Source: Adineta steineri
Lineage: Eukaryota > Rotifera > Eurotatoria > Adinetida > Adinetidae
DNA: 64,000 nt
Direction of reading: 5' to 3'
Assembly (NCBI GenBank): GCA_905250115.1
Contig: CAJNOI010000203.1
Span: forward strand, 62,001 to 126,000
A model generated the notes under the pieces. The model saw only the letters and a list, made by a program, of their open reading frames with translations, was not told the origin of the DNA and did not search any database. Position numbers and translations under genes: made by a program. Shown here in pieces: positions 1 to 11,500 of this stretch. Within the stretch, counting starts at the first letter, position 1; each line of letters starts with the position of its first letter.

Positions 1-1335
1 TTCATTCGAACAAGTCTCACTACAGGCACCTATCGGTATGAGTCTCAGTGGCCAATTGGTCGACAGCGGATACATCGAATGTTTATGGGAAAAGGACAAA
101 AGTTGGTTAAACAATCAACAACAACAACAGAAGAAGAAGCAAAAGAAAACGACAACCATGTGGACACACTCGAATATCGACCATGGATTGGTTACGAGGC
201 TGGTGCATGGCTTGGTGGACTGACAGGAGATCAACGACCTTTTGATAAAGATTGTCTCATCTATGAGAGCGATTTGATAGTTGATAAAATTGAAATTGCT
301 GGTTTTGTCAAAGTATCACTTCAGGTAAAGAAACGATGTATTAGAAAACCGTTAAAAGATTTCCTTTGTGTTTTGAATCTCTCTTAAATTATTCACTAGA
401 AACGGATGGCATTAGTTAAGATCTTACAGATGATTATAACAGTATTGAATCAAAGAATAGGCGTGAAAACGAGAATGCTTTTATATCTGCAGGTTAGTGC
501 TACTTCTCGTATGGCTCATTGGTTTGTGCGTCTCGAAGATGTTGATATCGATGGTCAAGTATGGCTCATAACGACAGGTGCAATGAACGGAGCTCGGCGA
601 CAAATGCCACCAGCCTATCTCGAGCCAAACCATGTCTACACGATCACTTTTCAGCTTCATTTTACTACACGGACTTTCTTGCCTGGTCATCGAATTCGTA
701 TTGCTGTTTCTAATGCTATGTTTTACAGTAACTGGCCAACCCCGTTCGCAATGAATACATCAATCTATCTCAATTCATCGGCCACTTTTATCGATTTGCC
801 TGTTATTCTTCCAATGACATCGTTGTCACCACATCCACTAGTGCCGACGTTTACTCAACAGCAAGTCTCACCTATGGACATTTTGCCAATGCCGTTCTCC
901 GGTGGTAAACCTAGGATTTATCGGAAAGATGAAACAGATTTATCCACATCTATTATTTTCGAACAACTGACCTATGAGCTGTTGCCTAATGGTTGTTTTA
1001 TATCGGCTTTCCTTACGTGGAACTTCACTTGTTCCCATTTGGATCCTGCTAATGTGCGATGGACAACACGTGCACGGCAGATTTATGTATTTGATATGTA
1101 TGGATATGCATCAATCGACGATATACCAATGAAAGCTGATGATGAACAAGTCTATCCAAATGTCGATTTGTCGACGAGACGATATTTTGAACTTGCAACA
1201 GACTTACGTATGTACTCAGATCAAGATGATTTCTATGTTAATTTAAAGCGTCAACTATGGAATTCGAACCAAACAATGAGTGAACCATTTGTGACATTTG
1301 TGTTTAATGGAAAGCATAAGAGACAATTTCATTAA
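1..1335 (+). CDS. CocE/NonD-type hydrolase, C-terminal part (5' end outside window)
   Basis: This is the 3' portion of an alpha/beta-hydrolase of the CocE/NonD family (PepX_C jelly-roll domain), which includes cocaine-esterase-like enzymes and X-Pro dipeptidyl-peptidases. The frame is open from base 1. I read two exons, 1-324 and 493-1335, joined in phase 0 by a GT-AG intron of 168 bp. The join gives VSLQ|VSATSRMAHW, typical of the jelly roll ('IAGFVKVSLQ', 'VRLEDVDIDG', 'TFLPGHRIRIAVS'). The catalytic Ser/Asp/His region would lie upstream and is not visible. About 190 residues after the FLPGHRIRI motif (from roughly 'LVPTFTQQQ') look like an extra C-terminal domain. The family is mainly bacterial, so foreign origin with a later intron is a reasonable inference. 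Family call is firm; the substrate is unknown. Confidence 0.8.
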
Positions 1336-1690
1336 ATAATTATTTCTTCATAATAACTCTATCTAATATCTTTTGAATGTGTTCGTTCGTTCGCAGACAA
1401 TAGAAAATCAGAAAAACATCATTCTATGAAATCTTAGGGTAGATGTGGATATGATATGATGGTAATACTGACGCCCTACAGTAAAGATGGTGTTTATGGT
1501 CTTGCCTTCATAGGTTACTTTAATGAGTGAAAAAAGTTCGATTTCATTATTCGTTACGCTAATGAAGAAGTAAACCAAATAGATCATGAGATCTCTAACA
1601 GAAAGAAAGATTTCGATAAAAATGACGAAGTATTTTTTTGCTATTTTTATTAATTGAAAAACTAAAGTTGAACAAATAATAAGGAAAAGA
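1336..1690. other. Spacer between convergent genes
   Basis: No gene seen. Contains a weak inverted repeat of the window-wide type: a GT-rich arm near 1436-1452 (GGGTAGATGTGGAT) and a short partner CGCCCTAC near 1481-1489. The rest is AT-rich. Confidence 0.5.
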
Positions 1691-2530
1691 TCATATGATT
1701 ATAACAGTCGTAATCAATGCAAGGAACATAGCGCAATGGATAACGGTAAGAAGTCGATAACACATTAGGTAATTCAAGCTGGGCGGGATTTGTTTCTGTG
1801 TGCCTGGTATTATCATCTCCACTTTGGAATATTGCATAAGTTTGAAGAATAGAAAGTTCCAGATGAGGCCCAACATAAGGCAGAACATCAACACCAAACT
1901 AAAACTGATGACAACAAAAGGCGAATCAATAAAAAAGTAACAATAGAGACTGATTAACGGTTGAAGAATAAGTAGAATGTAAACAATATAATTGACACGA
2001 ACTTGAAAAATGAGTGTATAATAACGAGATACACGAATTAAGTCATCAGTTAATGGAAGACGAATAAAATTAAACAAGTCCATAGACAAATCCATGAGAA
2101 TAATTCCACATAGCATAGTGCTATAGAAAGAGAGCCCATGAGATCCAATAATATTCGCCATTGATTCGCTGCCACGATTCAAATCATATACCCACAAACA
2201 ATATAACAGAAGGGAACAGCAGCAAATAACAGTATCAAATCGAATTCTACCTTTGCTTGTTATTGAAGTAGAAAAGATGAGTATGAACGACCAAACGACA
2301 CTTCCAAAGATGGCATATGATAAAGAAGTAATTGTTATTAGGCAGCCAAATAGTAACAGTGTACCGACGAGTTGAAAAGGCAATTTCATTCGACAGTGAA
2401 TTGTAGCAATTATATCAGATACCCATACTGGTTCGGATTTCACTTTTGACTTCGATTGCTGAAATGTTCGATCTATACTCAATCGAATAAGATGCCACGC
2501 ACATAGATGCAGAGGATTTAATCCAAGCAT
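1691..2530 (-). CDS. Multi-pass membrane protein, unknown family
   Basis: Single-exon frame of 279 residues with a hydrophilic N-terminal stretch (about 50 residues) and six or seven hydrophobic segments. The segments include LVGTLLLFGCLITITSLSYA, FDTVICCCSLLLYCLWVY, YIVYILLILQPLISLYCYF, FVVISFSLVLMFCLMLGLIW and a C-terminal one ending TTVIII before the stop. I see no rhodopsin-family motif (no DRY or NPxxY), so I do not call it a GPCR. The N-terminal start is uncertain: an internal Met (MKLPFQLVG) just before the first segment would also work. It is convergent with the hydrolase gene to its left. Function unknown. Confidence 0.6.
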   Translation of the reverse strand: MLGLNPLHLCAWHLIRLSIDRTFQQSKSKVKSEPVWVSDIIATIHCRMKLPFQLVGTLLLFGCLITITSLSYAIFGSVVWSFILIFSTSITSKGRIRFDTVICCCSLLLYCLWVYDLNRGSESMANIIGSHGLSFYSTMLCGIILMDLSMDLFNFIRLPLTDDLIRVSRYYTLIFQVRVNYIVYILLILQPLISLYCYFFIDSPFVVISFSLVLMFCLMLGLIWNFLFFKLMQYSKVEMIIPGTQKQIPPSLNYLMCYRLLTVIHCAMFLALITTVIII

Positions 2531-3997
2531 TTTCCTAGGATTAGTTTAAGAAAATAAACAAACTTCAAGTAGTGTATTAAAGAATTTTGAAAAGTGAGCT
2601 TAAAACCAGTTAACAGAAATAATCGTAACAGATCCTATTTCACCGATAATTCTTGATTATATTAATAATCAGTTTGAATTTTCTGTAAAATCGAAACTAA
2701 TGTAAAATTTATAATCTAATTGCAGTTCGTTGGTAAGTTTTTCAAAAGAAGTAACAAATTATTTTACTTTTTGTAGAGTGAAACTAGGTTATACAATAAT
2801 ATCATCAGTAGGATAGGATATGTCAATTCTTACCTTTATATAACGCTGAGAGTGTCTCGGACTGAAGAACGGGGAAGCGTTTTTTAACCAAAAGTGAGCA
2901 ATATACTTCAATGTTTCGTCGTCATTTTTAGAATGATCAAATGAAATAAAGCACACGTGGCGATTATTTTCGCCTAGTCTTATGATATAGGGTAAGCATA
3001 TGAAGAAAAGAAAAGAAAAGAAAAGTTGAATGCTTTATCTTACTACTTCAGTTCGAGTTTGACATTCATCGCATTTGTTTAACGATAGAATGACAAAAAA
3101 AAATAGGCGAGTGTGAATGTGGATGCAAATATTGCTTGCTCTAAGCTCACAGCCATATCCACACCCACACCCTCACCCTCAATATTCTTTAGTTTGATCA
3201 TTTTCGGAGCACTTTATTTTTTTTTATCAAAGATAAGTAGAACTTAATTAATAAGATTTTGTTAATAATACGATCTTTTTCATAAATTTATGAAATATAA
3301 TTATTTTCCAACATTCTAAAATTCTGTAAAAGCATGAAAAGGATCATCAAACTACATGTGATATGATAAATGAAAGAAACATATTGTAATCAAGTTATTC
3401 TATCATATACAAGGAAATCAATTGTTATCATTTGTACAAACGAATAATTCTAATATATTGCTGTTCGAACTTTAAAATAAACATTTGTTTAATATATTTA
3501 CTATTATTTATTTTATCGATATTTGTCAAATAGACAAAAAAATTATAATATAATTCAATGTAAACTATCTGTGCTGATTATTATTATTTGGTATATATAA
3601 TTATTTCTTTCATGATCAAAATCAAATGTAGTCAATAAAAGTGATTTGATATTGGTTGTACAATTTAGAATATAGAAATTAATCAATATTAAATGACAAG
3701 TTTAATAACTTAAAAAATACTTCAATATATTTCAGTATTTTATTTGATCGTTTTTACAATTAACAATAAATAATTAAATAATATCTGATCTGAAAATTTT
3801 TTGTGCTCGTATTTGATAGAAGAGTTAATAGAGTTTTTTCAATTTTAATAGCAATTTATTTAAAAATAAAATATCTTATTTTTGAGAGAATACAGTATGT
3901 TGATCTTGCGTAAATTTCTGTACAATAATGTAAAAACCTTTAAAAAAAAATATAAATAAATGGTGAAAAATGAGAAACCAGATTGAACCGACAGTTT
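2531..3997. other. Gene-free AT-rich spacer
   Basis: No coding signal. Holds one GT/AC inverted repeat (3107-3180, listed separately) and a short AAAAG run near 3003-3025. From 3230 to 3980 the DNA is simple AT-rich sequence. Confidence 0.5.
3107..3180. repeat. GT-rich/AC-rich inverted repeat (telomere-like arms)
   Basis: Left arm near 3108-3126 reads GCGAGTGTGAATGTGGATG. Right arm near 3154-3180 is AC-rich and contains CCACACCCACACCC. The loop is about 27 bases. It can fold as an imperfect hairpin. It lies in a spacer between genes read leftward and belongs to a family seen across the window. Confidence 0.6.
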
Positions 3998-4450
3998 TCA
4001 CATAGGATAGATGACACGGATTTTTGGTTCGAGGCCACCAAAGTTACCCATAGGTGAACCATTCATACCCCCCATGCCGCCCATAGGTGAGCCATTCATA
4101 CCCCCCATGCCGCCCATAGGTAAACCATTCATACCTCCCATGCCGCCCATAGAGTAACCACCCATATTTCCCATATTTCCCATACGACTAAGAAATTGTT
4201 GATAAGCCATAGCAGACTGTGGTGTCCATAGAATACAGACATTCCTTTCAGGTTTATAAGCAGGTCTGGCACCAAGGCCTAGACCAGGTTCAAATCTTTC
4301 ACGACGCCCATATTCAATTTCACTAACTTCTCCAACGACGTCATTTTCAAGTTGTCCAGCGACTTCATTTTCAACTCTTCTAGCTGCTCTAAGATGATCT
4401 GCTTGAAATATTCTATATGTTCCAAGTTTATTGATAAAAGTTCGGTGCAT
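3998..4450 (-). CDS. Gly/Met-repeat protein of unknown function
   Basis: Single-exon frame of 150 residues. The first 85 residues are polar and charged (ADHLRAARRVENEVAGQ, then EYGRRERFEPGLG). The C-terminal half is low complexity: SRMGNMGNMGGYSMGG followed by three units of GGMGGMNG(S/L)PM, ending EPKIRVIYPM. There is no signal peptide or membrane segment. The repeat is also a DNA-level tandem repeat of 33 bp, so it could grow or shrink by slippage. I do not recognise a family. Codon-level continuity of the repeat and the polar N-terminus support a real protein. Confidence 0.55.
   Translation of the reverse strand: MHRTFINKLGTYRIFQADHLRAARRVENEVAGQLENDVVGEVSEIEYGRRERFEPGLGLGARPAYKPERNVCILWTPQSAMAYQQFLSRMGNMGNMGGYSMGGMGGMNGLPMGGMGGMNGSPMGGMGGMNGSPMGNFGGLEPKIRVIYPM
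4047..4145. repeat. Three tandem 33-bp units inside the Gly/Met protein
   Basis: Units begin at 4047, 4080 and 4113, each starting CCCATAGG on the plus strand, with a partial fourth at 4146. They are nearly identical and encode an 11-residue unit rich in Gly, Met and Asn. Confidence 0.85.
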
Positions 4451-4583
4451 TTTTTCTTATATCAGAGATACAAGAAAATGTGTAATATATATAGGGTTAT
4501 AGAGTTGTTGTTTTGGTGTACAATTGTGGTCTAATAGTTATGCAATTAAAAACTGACCATACATGTGGTTACACATTTGTCTC

Positions 4584-4632
<49 letters not shown>

Positions 4633-5000
4633 AAAAGTGTTATGCAAAATCATGTACTATTACTTATTTGAAACATGAAACAATATGCTTGAAAAACGTA
4701 TAAGTTTAAGTAAAATGTTTTTTTGTCAGATTTCAAAAAACATAGAATAAAAACTAAAACGAAGAGAAGAAAAATACATCATTTCATTTAACTATGTTGA
4801 CATCAAAAATATAACGTTGTTTTACATAATAAAGCATAGAATTAATAAGTGAAACAAGAAGAACGAAGAACAATTATGCGTATCATTATAAATGTTTCGA
4901 GCGCTTCGAATAAAAACAAAAACAAAAAACTACAAAGTATACCCATATTAATATATCTTGAGAGTATGACTGTGGATGTAAGTAAGGGATGTGACTGCAG
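4451..5000. other. Spacer with GA microsatellite
   Basis: No gene supported. A (GA)n run is listed separately; the remainder is AT-rich. Confidence 0.5.
4587..4628. repeat. (GA)n microsatellite
   Basis: About 21 uninterrupted GA dinucleotides, followed directly by a short A run. Confidence 0.95.
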
Positions 5001-5300
5001 TTGTTGGTAAAAGATAATCATAATATTCACGCCCTCGATATTTCTAATTTTATCTGGAGTGTATTTAAATTGACTTATTGTCGATTAGATTTTCAAGATG
5101 ATTCTTATATACCAACGGTAGTTTCATCATCTCTTAAATTTCTCTTAATCTTATGTCGATATTGGCAAGTGAGTGAAATCACTGATCTTTTTTACAGAAT
5201 ATCTTATCTTCGTTTACTTTTTAATAGATTAAATAGGATGTGGATATTGAATTCCTCGAAACCCACACCCTTGGACGAGACTGTGGAAGGTAGACATTAG
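5001..5300 (+). pseudogene. F-box/LRR-like fragment
   Basis: A frame of about 99 residues on the plus strand resembles the LRR-like part of the F-box proteins in this window (segments such as VVSSSLKFLLILCRYW and VSEITDLFYRISYLRLLF). There is no F-box, no clear start and no recognisable continuation. Its end coincides with the left target duplication of the hAT element at 5308, and GT/AC-type words lie inside it (GGATGTGGA at 5237, ACCCACACCCTTGG at 5261). I take it as a remnant of a duplicated F-box gene. A chance frame is possible. Confidence 0.35.
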
Positions 5301-5401
5301 ATATGCACATGGGCGGCGCAGCGTCGATTTTTTAGGGGACGCAATAAACTTTTAAATAGGGCTACATAGTATACACTAAAAACCTTTTTTTATAAACTTA
5401 A

Positions 5402-5550
5402 CCCTTTTAGGACCGTGGTACGACATATGTGCTACCTACTCTGGAGGGGAGTCCAGGCTTTTTTAAAAAAATTTTTTTTTTGAGTCGTGGTTAAAAAGAT
5501 AGTTTAAGAATAATACACTGATCGTGAAAGCAAAACTGGTCCTGAAAGGG
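5402..5550. mobile_element. piggyBac-type MITE, 149 bp, nested in the hAT element
   Basis: Termini CCCTTTTAGGACC (5402-5414) and GGTCCTGAAAGGG (5538-5550) are inverted copies differing at one base. Each end is flanked by TTAA (5398-5401 and 5551-5554), the target duplication of the piggyBac superfamily, whose ends typically start CCC. There is no coding capacity. It must have inserted after, or travelled with, the surrounding hAT copy. Confidence 0.85.
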
Positions 5551-5904
5551 TTAATTTTTCAAACTCATATCGCTGAAAGCTTGCATACTAATTCATCAGA
5601 GGATAAATTAAGAGTCTTATAACAAGCTAACGTTTTTTCTTGAGAACAAATTTACTCAGAACGAGTTAGTAAAGACTCGTGTTCGCCTTTCTAACTGTCT
5701 TCGTCCACTGATCATTGGGTGTGAGACTTGATACTCACATAAAAGTTTTCCGAATATTTTAAAAGCTGCTTCTTTTTGAAAGAGCTATAGATATAAGAAT
5801 CTTCTTTCATTTTTAACTCTTCGAATAGTTATAATTATAAGTGTTCGTGAATATGTATTAATAGTAGAAAAAAAAAATTTTTGTTCAAGAAAAATATACA
5901 ATTC

Positions 5905-6100
5905 TTTTATTTAATTTTAAAATATTTTTTTTCTTTCATCTTTTTTTGATATAAAATCGGCTACAACAGGATCAATATCGATTTGATAAACTTTTTCTAT
6001 ATTTATTAATGCTAAAGATGATAATCATTCTTGTTCAGTTGTAGTCGATTTTATATCCAGAAAAGACGAAGAAAAAAAAACATTTTGAAATAAATTAAAT
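5905..6100. repeat. Long foldback inside the hAT element
   Basis: Arms near 5905-5967 and 6038-6100 are inverted copies. The inner 20 bases, GATATAAAATCGGCTACAAC (5948-5967) and its complement at 6038-6057, differ at one position. Outer parts (T-rich left, A-rich right) match less well. The 70-base loop is AT-rich. It could be part of the hAT family consensus or a separate foldback insertion. Confidence 0.65.
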
Positions 6101-6717
6101 TTCACGAAAAACAAACAATGAAAAACTCAATTTTATTGAAAACAAGCAGCAGAAAAAGAGTTGTCATTATGCTCCACCAATTATTTGCTATTTAATATAA
6201 CTTCGATTCTGTCAATGAAAATAGATAAGGATCATTTAAGTATCAGCACACAATTTTAAAAAGTCGAGACTTAATCTAAGGCTACATTAGTAGTGTTGGT
6301 CAAATGTGAGGCTTTGAATAGTTTTTGCTCTGAAAGGAGGGTGTCAAAAATTATAAAAATGATTATGTATTACTTAAACGATTTCGTGTCGGATATGTAC
6401 TGTCTAGAATATATCCATCAAAATAACAAAATATAGATTCATAAGACAACATTGATCAACACTTGTATATTAACTACGAGATTGTATTAAATATGTGTAC
6501 TGAATTAGACAGTTTTTCTCTAATATACGAAAAAAGCACAAAAAATTTCAGGACGCAATAAAAATTTATTGCATCCCCAAATTTTTCTTAGGGGATGCAA
6601 TTGCTGGCCCGTTGCTTGCTGGTGCGCCGCCCATGGATATGCACCTACATCGTCAAGATACGTCTGATAAAAGATATGTTCAACATTCAGAATTTGTAAA
6701 AATTGTTTTTTTAATAT

Positions 6718-7954
6718 TTATATTGTAGATAACAAAGAACTGTCGAGAATTTTCCCGTTAGTCCTAATAATGAAGTAAGGTGGCGAATGTAAGGTTTTCA
6801 CTTGCCAAGATCTAAGTTGCCAGAAAGCACTAGTAAGATCTTCATTTATAAACGATTCATCACCTTTGATAGTTATATTTAGATTAATTAAATGTTGTCC
6901 CCATTGATCAATCATTGATTGCCAAAAGATGGGATCACATAGCTGTTTTCGAATCTTGTCATCATAATTAGAATAATCCAATGGAGAATTTGAATAGAAT
7001 TGTTTTAGATATGGACATGCACGAAGAATATATTCAATAGAAATTGGTTCACAATAACAATTCCTAAGAACAACAATATGCATATTGAGAGCACATGGAA
7101 ATATGATTGGGTTTTTGCTTGGATAACGATTTTGACGATCATCATCATCTAACACACCGACGAACTGTTCTACATGTAATACTTTTAGTTGCGGTGAATA
7201 ACGAAAGAGATGAAGAAGCCAAATAATAGAATAAATGTAGCCTAGCTTAAAATATGTGATTGTTGATATTGTTGGAGTTAACAATCCGAATGCTTGATGG
7301 TTGTAATCGGTATCCATGATCAAATAACGAAGAGAAAAAAATTTATCCGAACAAAACTCATGTGTTGGACACCAATGTTTGAAGTAAATATGCTCATTTT
7401 TATGACCATTTATGGTTGTTCTTGTTGTATCTATATCGATAATATAAAATAGACTTAAGATACTGTTACAAAAAATGATAATACAACCAATTTTAACATT
7501 CTAAGAAATGTTTTTCGATTTTTCTTATTGAAAAAAATAAAAATATATACATAAGGTTTCACATACCGGCAACGTTCACATAGATAAGTGTACTCTTCAA
7601 GCTAGGAAGACGTTCATGCAGTCGATTAATAACTCCATAAGTTACATCGAACAGAGTAAGTGCAGAAATTTTAGAAAATTGCTGCAAGACTTCATCGTTA
7701 TCAAACAGCCACGAACGTGTCTTTTCTAATTTTCGTGAGGTAAACGATAGAATTTGATGATGATTGAGTGAGAGAACAAATGAAAAAAATTCATTTAATG
7801 GAATAGGATCAAGATCAAAATGGACGCGAACTTTAGTAAGTAAAGAATTGAAACGATGGTTCAATTGTCTGAAAGTTAAATGAAGTTGATAGGCATCAAA
7901 ATATTCGAATATATTAAATAGTAATTCATTTGATAAATCTTCAAAAATCGTCAC
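6718..7954 (-). CDS. F-box protein with LRR-like repeats
   Basis: The N-terminal exon (from 7954) begins MTIFEDLSNELLFNIFEYFD, a standard F-box, which would bind Skp1 in an SCF ubiquitin ligase. The rest (LRYLIMDTDY, LKVLHVEQFVG, CPYLKQFYSN) has the leucine spacing of the degenerate LRR domain in rotifer F-box proteins. I place one intron: a donor just after VNVAG near 7560-7567 and an acceptor near 7460-7470 (AACAG). The exact donor choice is uncertain by a few bases (GTATGT, or GTGAAA four bases on), the latter keeping the frame. The gene ends at 6718 with LLSTI. An AG after a pyrimidine run lies about 16 bases before the start codon, as expected for a 5' splice or trans-splice acceptor. 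Confidence 0.75.
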
Positions 7955-8573
7955 AGTATCAATACTAAAAAGAAATTAAACGTCATTATAATCGTGTTCT
8001 TTTTTTTCTAAATTAATTAACAATTTCTTATTTGATGACGACCAATCCGATGATTTAAGTTGATTGGACATTGAGAAGTATAAGACTCTTTTTCAGTTGT
8101 CAAATAGAATACTCAACTAGACTCGTAAATAATTTCTTTTATGTTATACTTACTAAATTTTATCCGCAAACGAGTCTTGCATCGAATAATATGTAAAAAA
8201 GTAATATGAAACAAATACAAAACACGTGTTACTTGTTGTGTGATGGAGATACGAGCACAGAATAGAAAAGAAAAAAGTCACTATTATATTCTGAGGCTAT
8301 TTTTCAATGACATCGTACTTATTTTTACTGTTGCATTAAAATCATCAAAAAGTAGTTTTGTCAATTATCTAGTGGAAACTAAAATTTGAGAAGGATGGAT
8401 GTGAATGTCGATTCTTCATTTCTTTATCAAAGCACACACCCACATCCTCAGTTATATCAAATCAATATCCAGTCAAAATAAATAAAGACATAGTTTTGTT
8501 ACATGTTAAAAGTGAGTATATATAGAAGATATAAATGTGTAATTTATATGAAATTGATTTCATTTAAAAAGAG
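7955..8573. other. Spacer between F-box and SLC13 genes
   Basis: No gene seen. Contains the GT/AC inverted repeat at 8389-8450, which sits about 120 bp past the SLC13 stop codon. Confidence 0.5.
8389..8450. repeat. GT-rich/AC-rich inverted repeat
   Basis: Left arm near 8389-8407 reads GAGAAGGATGGATGTGAATG. Right arm at 8433-8450 reads CACACACCCACATCCTCA. Loop about 25 bases. It lies downstream of the SLC13 stop (8574, minus strand). Confidence 0.65.
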
Positions 8574-11500
8574 TTAAATAGTGCGAGTAGTCATGTTGAG
8601 AAAAATTGCCGTTGTTTGATCATTTAAATCAAAAATTTTTGGCATCCATGTATTGGCAACTAGAAAGATGACTAAAAAGCCAATGAGATTCATCACTATT
8701 CCAGTTTTGATCTATAGATTTGAAGTGGAGTTTAATATTCGATTAAAATAAAACTAGAACTTACCATATCAATGACACGAATAGCACCACTAGCAAAAAC
8801 AATGGCATTTGGTGGTGTAGCTATATAGAATAAAAATTGCACTTTATTTTATATCATTGCATGTCAATACTTACCGATGGGCAACATAAAGGCGAGAGAC
8901 ACAGCCAGTGTACATGGAAGTATAAGAAACGCTGGATGTATGCCACTTGAAGTTGCCTAATTATATCAATAGAAACAAATGTAACATGAATATTTATCTG
9001 TCAAATGTCATCTAGATTTTTCATAAATAAGTTATTAGTTAACTTACCACAGAATCAAGTACAGGAAAAAAAATAGTTGCCGTACTTAAATTCGATGTTA
9101 CTTCAGTAAAAAAACCACTGATAACAACAATGATTATAATAGCTGCAGCTTGCGGCATATTGGAGATAAAACCAAGAGCTTTTGCTACGCTTTCTGACAG
9201 CATTGATGTCTTAAAAATTAAAAGATACATACGTATTATGCAATTCTCTTAACTTCAACATACTTGAAAAGCAGAGGCTAATGAAAGACCAGCACCAAGA
9301 AGAATTATTGCACCCCATGAAATATTCTGCACTAGACTAGTCCATTTGACAATTGGCTCGTATTTCCAATCATGTCGTCCTTATAAAGAAAAGCATTTAT
9401 TTTAATTGTCAACTAGAAAAATATCTTACGATTAAATGGATTGCTATCAGGTAGGATTAATGGAAGTATTCCACAAAAAATTGCTACAGTACCATCACTG
9501 ATGTGACTACAATAAATCATGTTTTTATTATATTTAGTTTTCTTTTTGAAAATCATTAAACAAATACTCGCGTTTAAATATCATACTCCATCCTGTTGTA
9601 TCGGAAAACTCTCTTCCCATGTCGCTCTTTTTTCAATAAAACCGTCGGTAACCGTCGGTTGTGCTAAGAACCAGCGGTGACCGGTGGTTGAAGCTAGAAC
9701 CGACGGTTAACCGCGGTTACCGATCGGTTTCGACTAGCGGATTTTAACGATGAAACGATAAACAAAAACAAACAAACTATATGTAGTGATGTAAAAAAAA
9801 TTAGAAATAATCATCAATATGATTAGAATTATCTTGTTCTACTTGTTTTATCAAGATTTAGAGAAACAAAACTCATATTTTAAAGCTATACTAAGATGTC
9901 GCTTTTTTCTTTCTCATTGGATTGATTGAAATTGTTTAAGACTTGTTCATTAGATAAAGGATATAATGAATGAATCGATTGTTGAAAATAACTTTTTAAG
10001 TTTATAATATCTACGTATATAGTTTCCATTTTTATTTGTTAATTTGTCTAGAAATTTCTTGAACAGTTAATCTCATTTTTAGATATCAATATTCTCTTCA
10101 TGGATAAAAAATTCTTTTATTCTCGTCGAATTATCAAAGAAAAAGGTAAATATCAATTGTATCAATATTTTTTGTCTCAAATAACAAAATTTATATTTTC
10201 AAGATCAATGTAACATTAACTGATGATCAATTTGGTGATGAAAATATAATCGTTGAAGATTCACCATTTAAATCTACATTAGTAAGTTATATTTAGCAGG
10301 TTTTTCTTGTGAACTTTTGGCTGTTGTTTTTTTTAGATTTATGTCAATTCAGAAGGCGTATCTGTGGATCTACTTCAGTTGTATGGTGCTCAAACTCATA
10401 TGGGTCGTTATGTTGCACTTGTAATGGATAAGTTATTTACGTTCGAAGAAATAACGACCATTACTAAAGATGAATTTGTAAAGGATGAACGACACTTAAT
10501 TATTAAAGGTAAAACAAAAATCAGTTTTTATCATAGTCACTTCTTAAATATGGTTCTATTTAGAAGCAGTTCGATCAAGATTCAAGCTGAATCATGAAAT
10601 GTTACGGTCTGAATGGTCAACCTCGCATGAATGCATTCTTCATAAGAGACGCAATGAATTGAAGAAAAAAAAAGTAGTACTGGTAATGTAACAGTGCAAC
10701 CTGCACCACATGTAGCACTACACGACGATTTTGATGAATTTATTGGTTCATTCGCAAATTAAAAAGCTTGTTAAATATCTTTTTTACCTCTATTTTCTTG
10801 TTTCAAGTATTTTTACTTTATTAAAAACATTTATTTCTTACATATTACATGATTATTGTTATAATATGTAATACTTCTTTATTAACTGTTTTTATCATAC
10901 AATCGTAGTTAGAATAGTAGAATATGTACTTGATTAATGTTATTTTACGTTGTAACTCGTGTTTTTGTAGACGCATTCTGCCTGTGTGAAAACATAATGT
11001 ACGCGTCTTTTTTGTTTGTCTCATTGCAAGTTGATTTTGTTGAACATGTGTGATGTTAAATAATGATAAGTGATTTTGTATATTTCAATGATTTAAAATG
11101 CTCTTTTATTGTTATGCTAGAAATTGATTTTGATGAGATTTAAATAAAGTCTAACTGAAAACTAGATGTGAATTAAAACTTTTACTGTAAACTACATTCG
11201 ATCCTAACACATCAGTAAGAGCATGAAGAAAATCGCCAATGGAATGCAGTTAACGGCGGTTAACCGCGGTTAACTGCGATAACCGGAACGGTCAAATGGG
11301 CGTTGAAGCGGACGGTAAACTGCGGTTAACTGACGGTTTTAAAGCGGTTTGTATGACATGGGTTGTTATCCATAGAACAATCAATATAATGAATATAATA
11401 CCTACGCTGAGTTCACTCCATCTGCAAATTAAAATAGATATATATATAAATATATATGCATTTATAAACCAAAATTATTTACTTCGGTCGTCCAAGGTCT

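Larger units (their letters stand above)
5308..6635. mobile_element. Non-autonomous hAT-type DNA transposon, 1328 bp
   Basis: Terminal inverted repeats CATGGGCGGCGCA (5308-5320) and TGCGCCGCCCATG (6623-6635) are exact. They are flanked by an exact 8-bp duplication GATATGCA (5300-5307 and 6636-6643), the target-site size of hAT elements. Inverted subterminal words follow inside: AGGGGACGCAATAAA on the left; ATTGCATCCCC and a GCGTCC partner on the right. No transposase frame is visible, so it must have been moved by another copy. The perfect duplication and termini suggest a fairly recent insertion. It carries two nested structures (5402-5550 and about 5905-6100). Confidence 0.9.

Noticed and set aside
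481-690. Antisense frame over the hydrolase
   Set aside because: Shadow of a strongly supported coding exon on the other strand.
4587-4628. Regular GA repeat considered as array or promoter element
   Set aside because: Plain microsatellite; no spacers as in CRISPR and no nearby start that needs a GAGA-type site.
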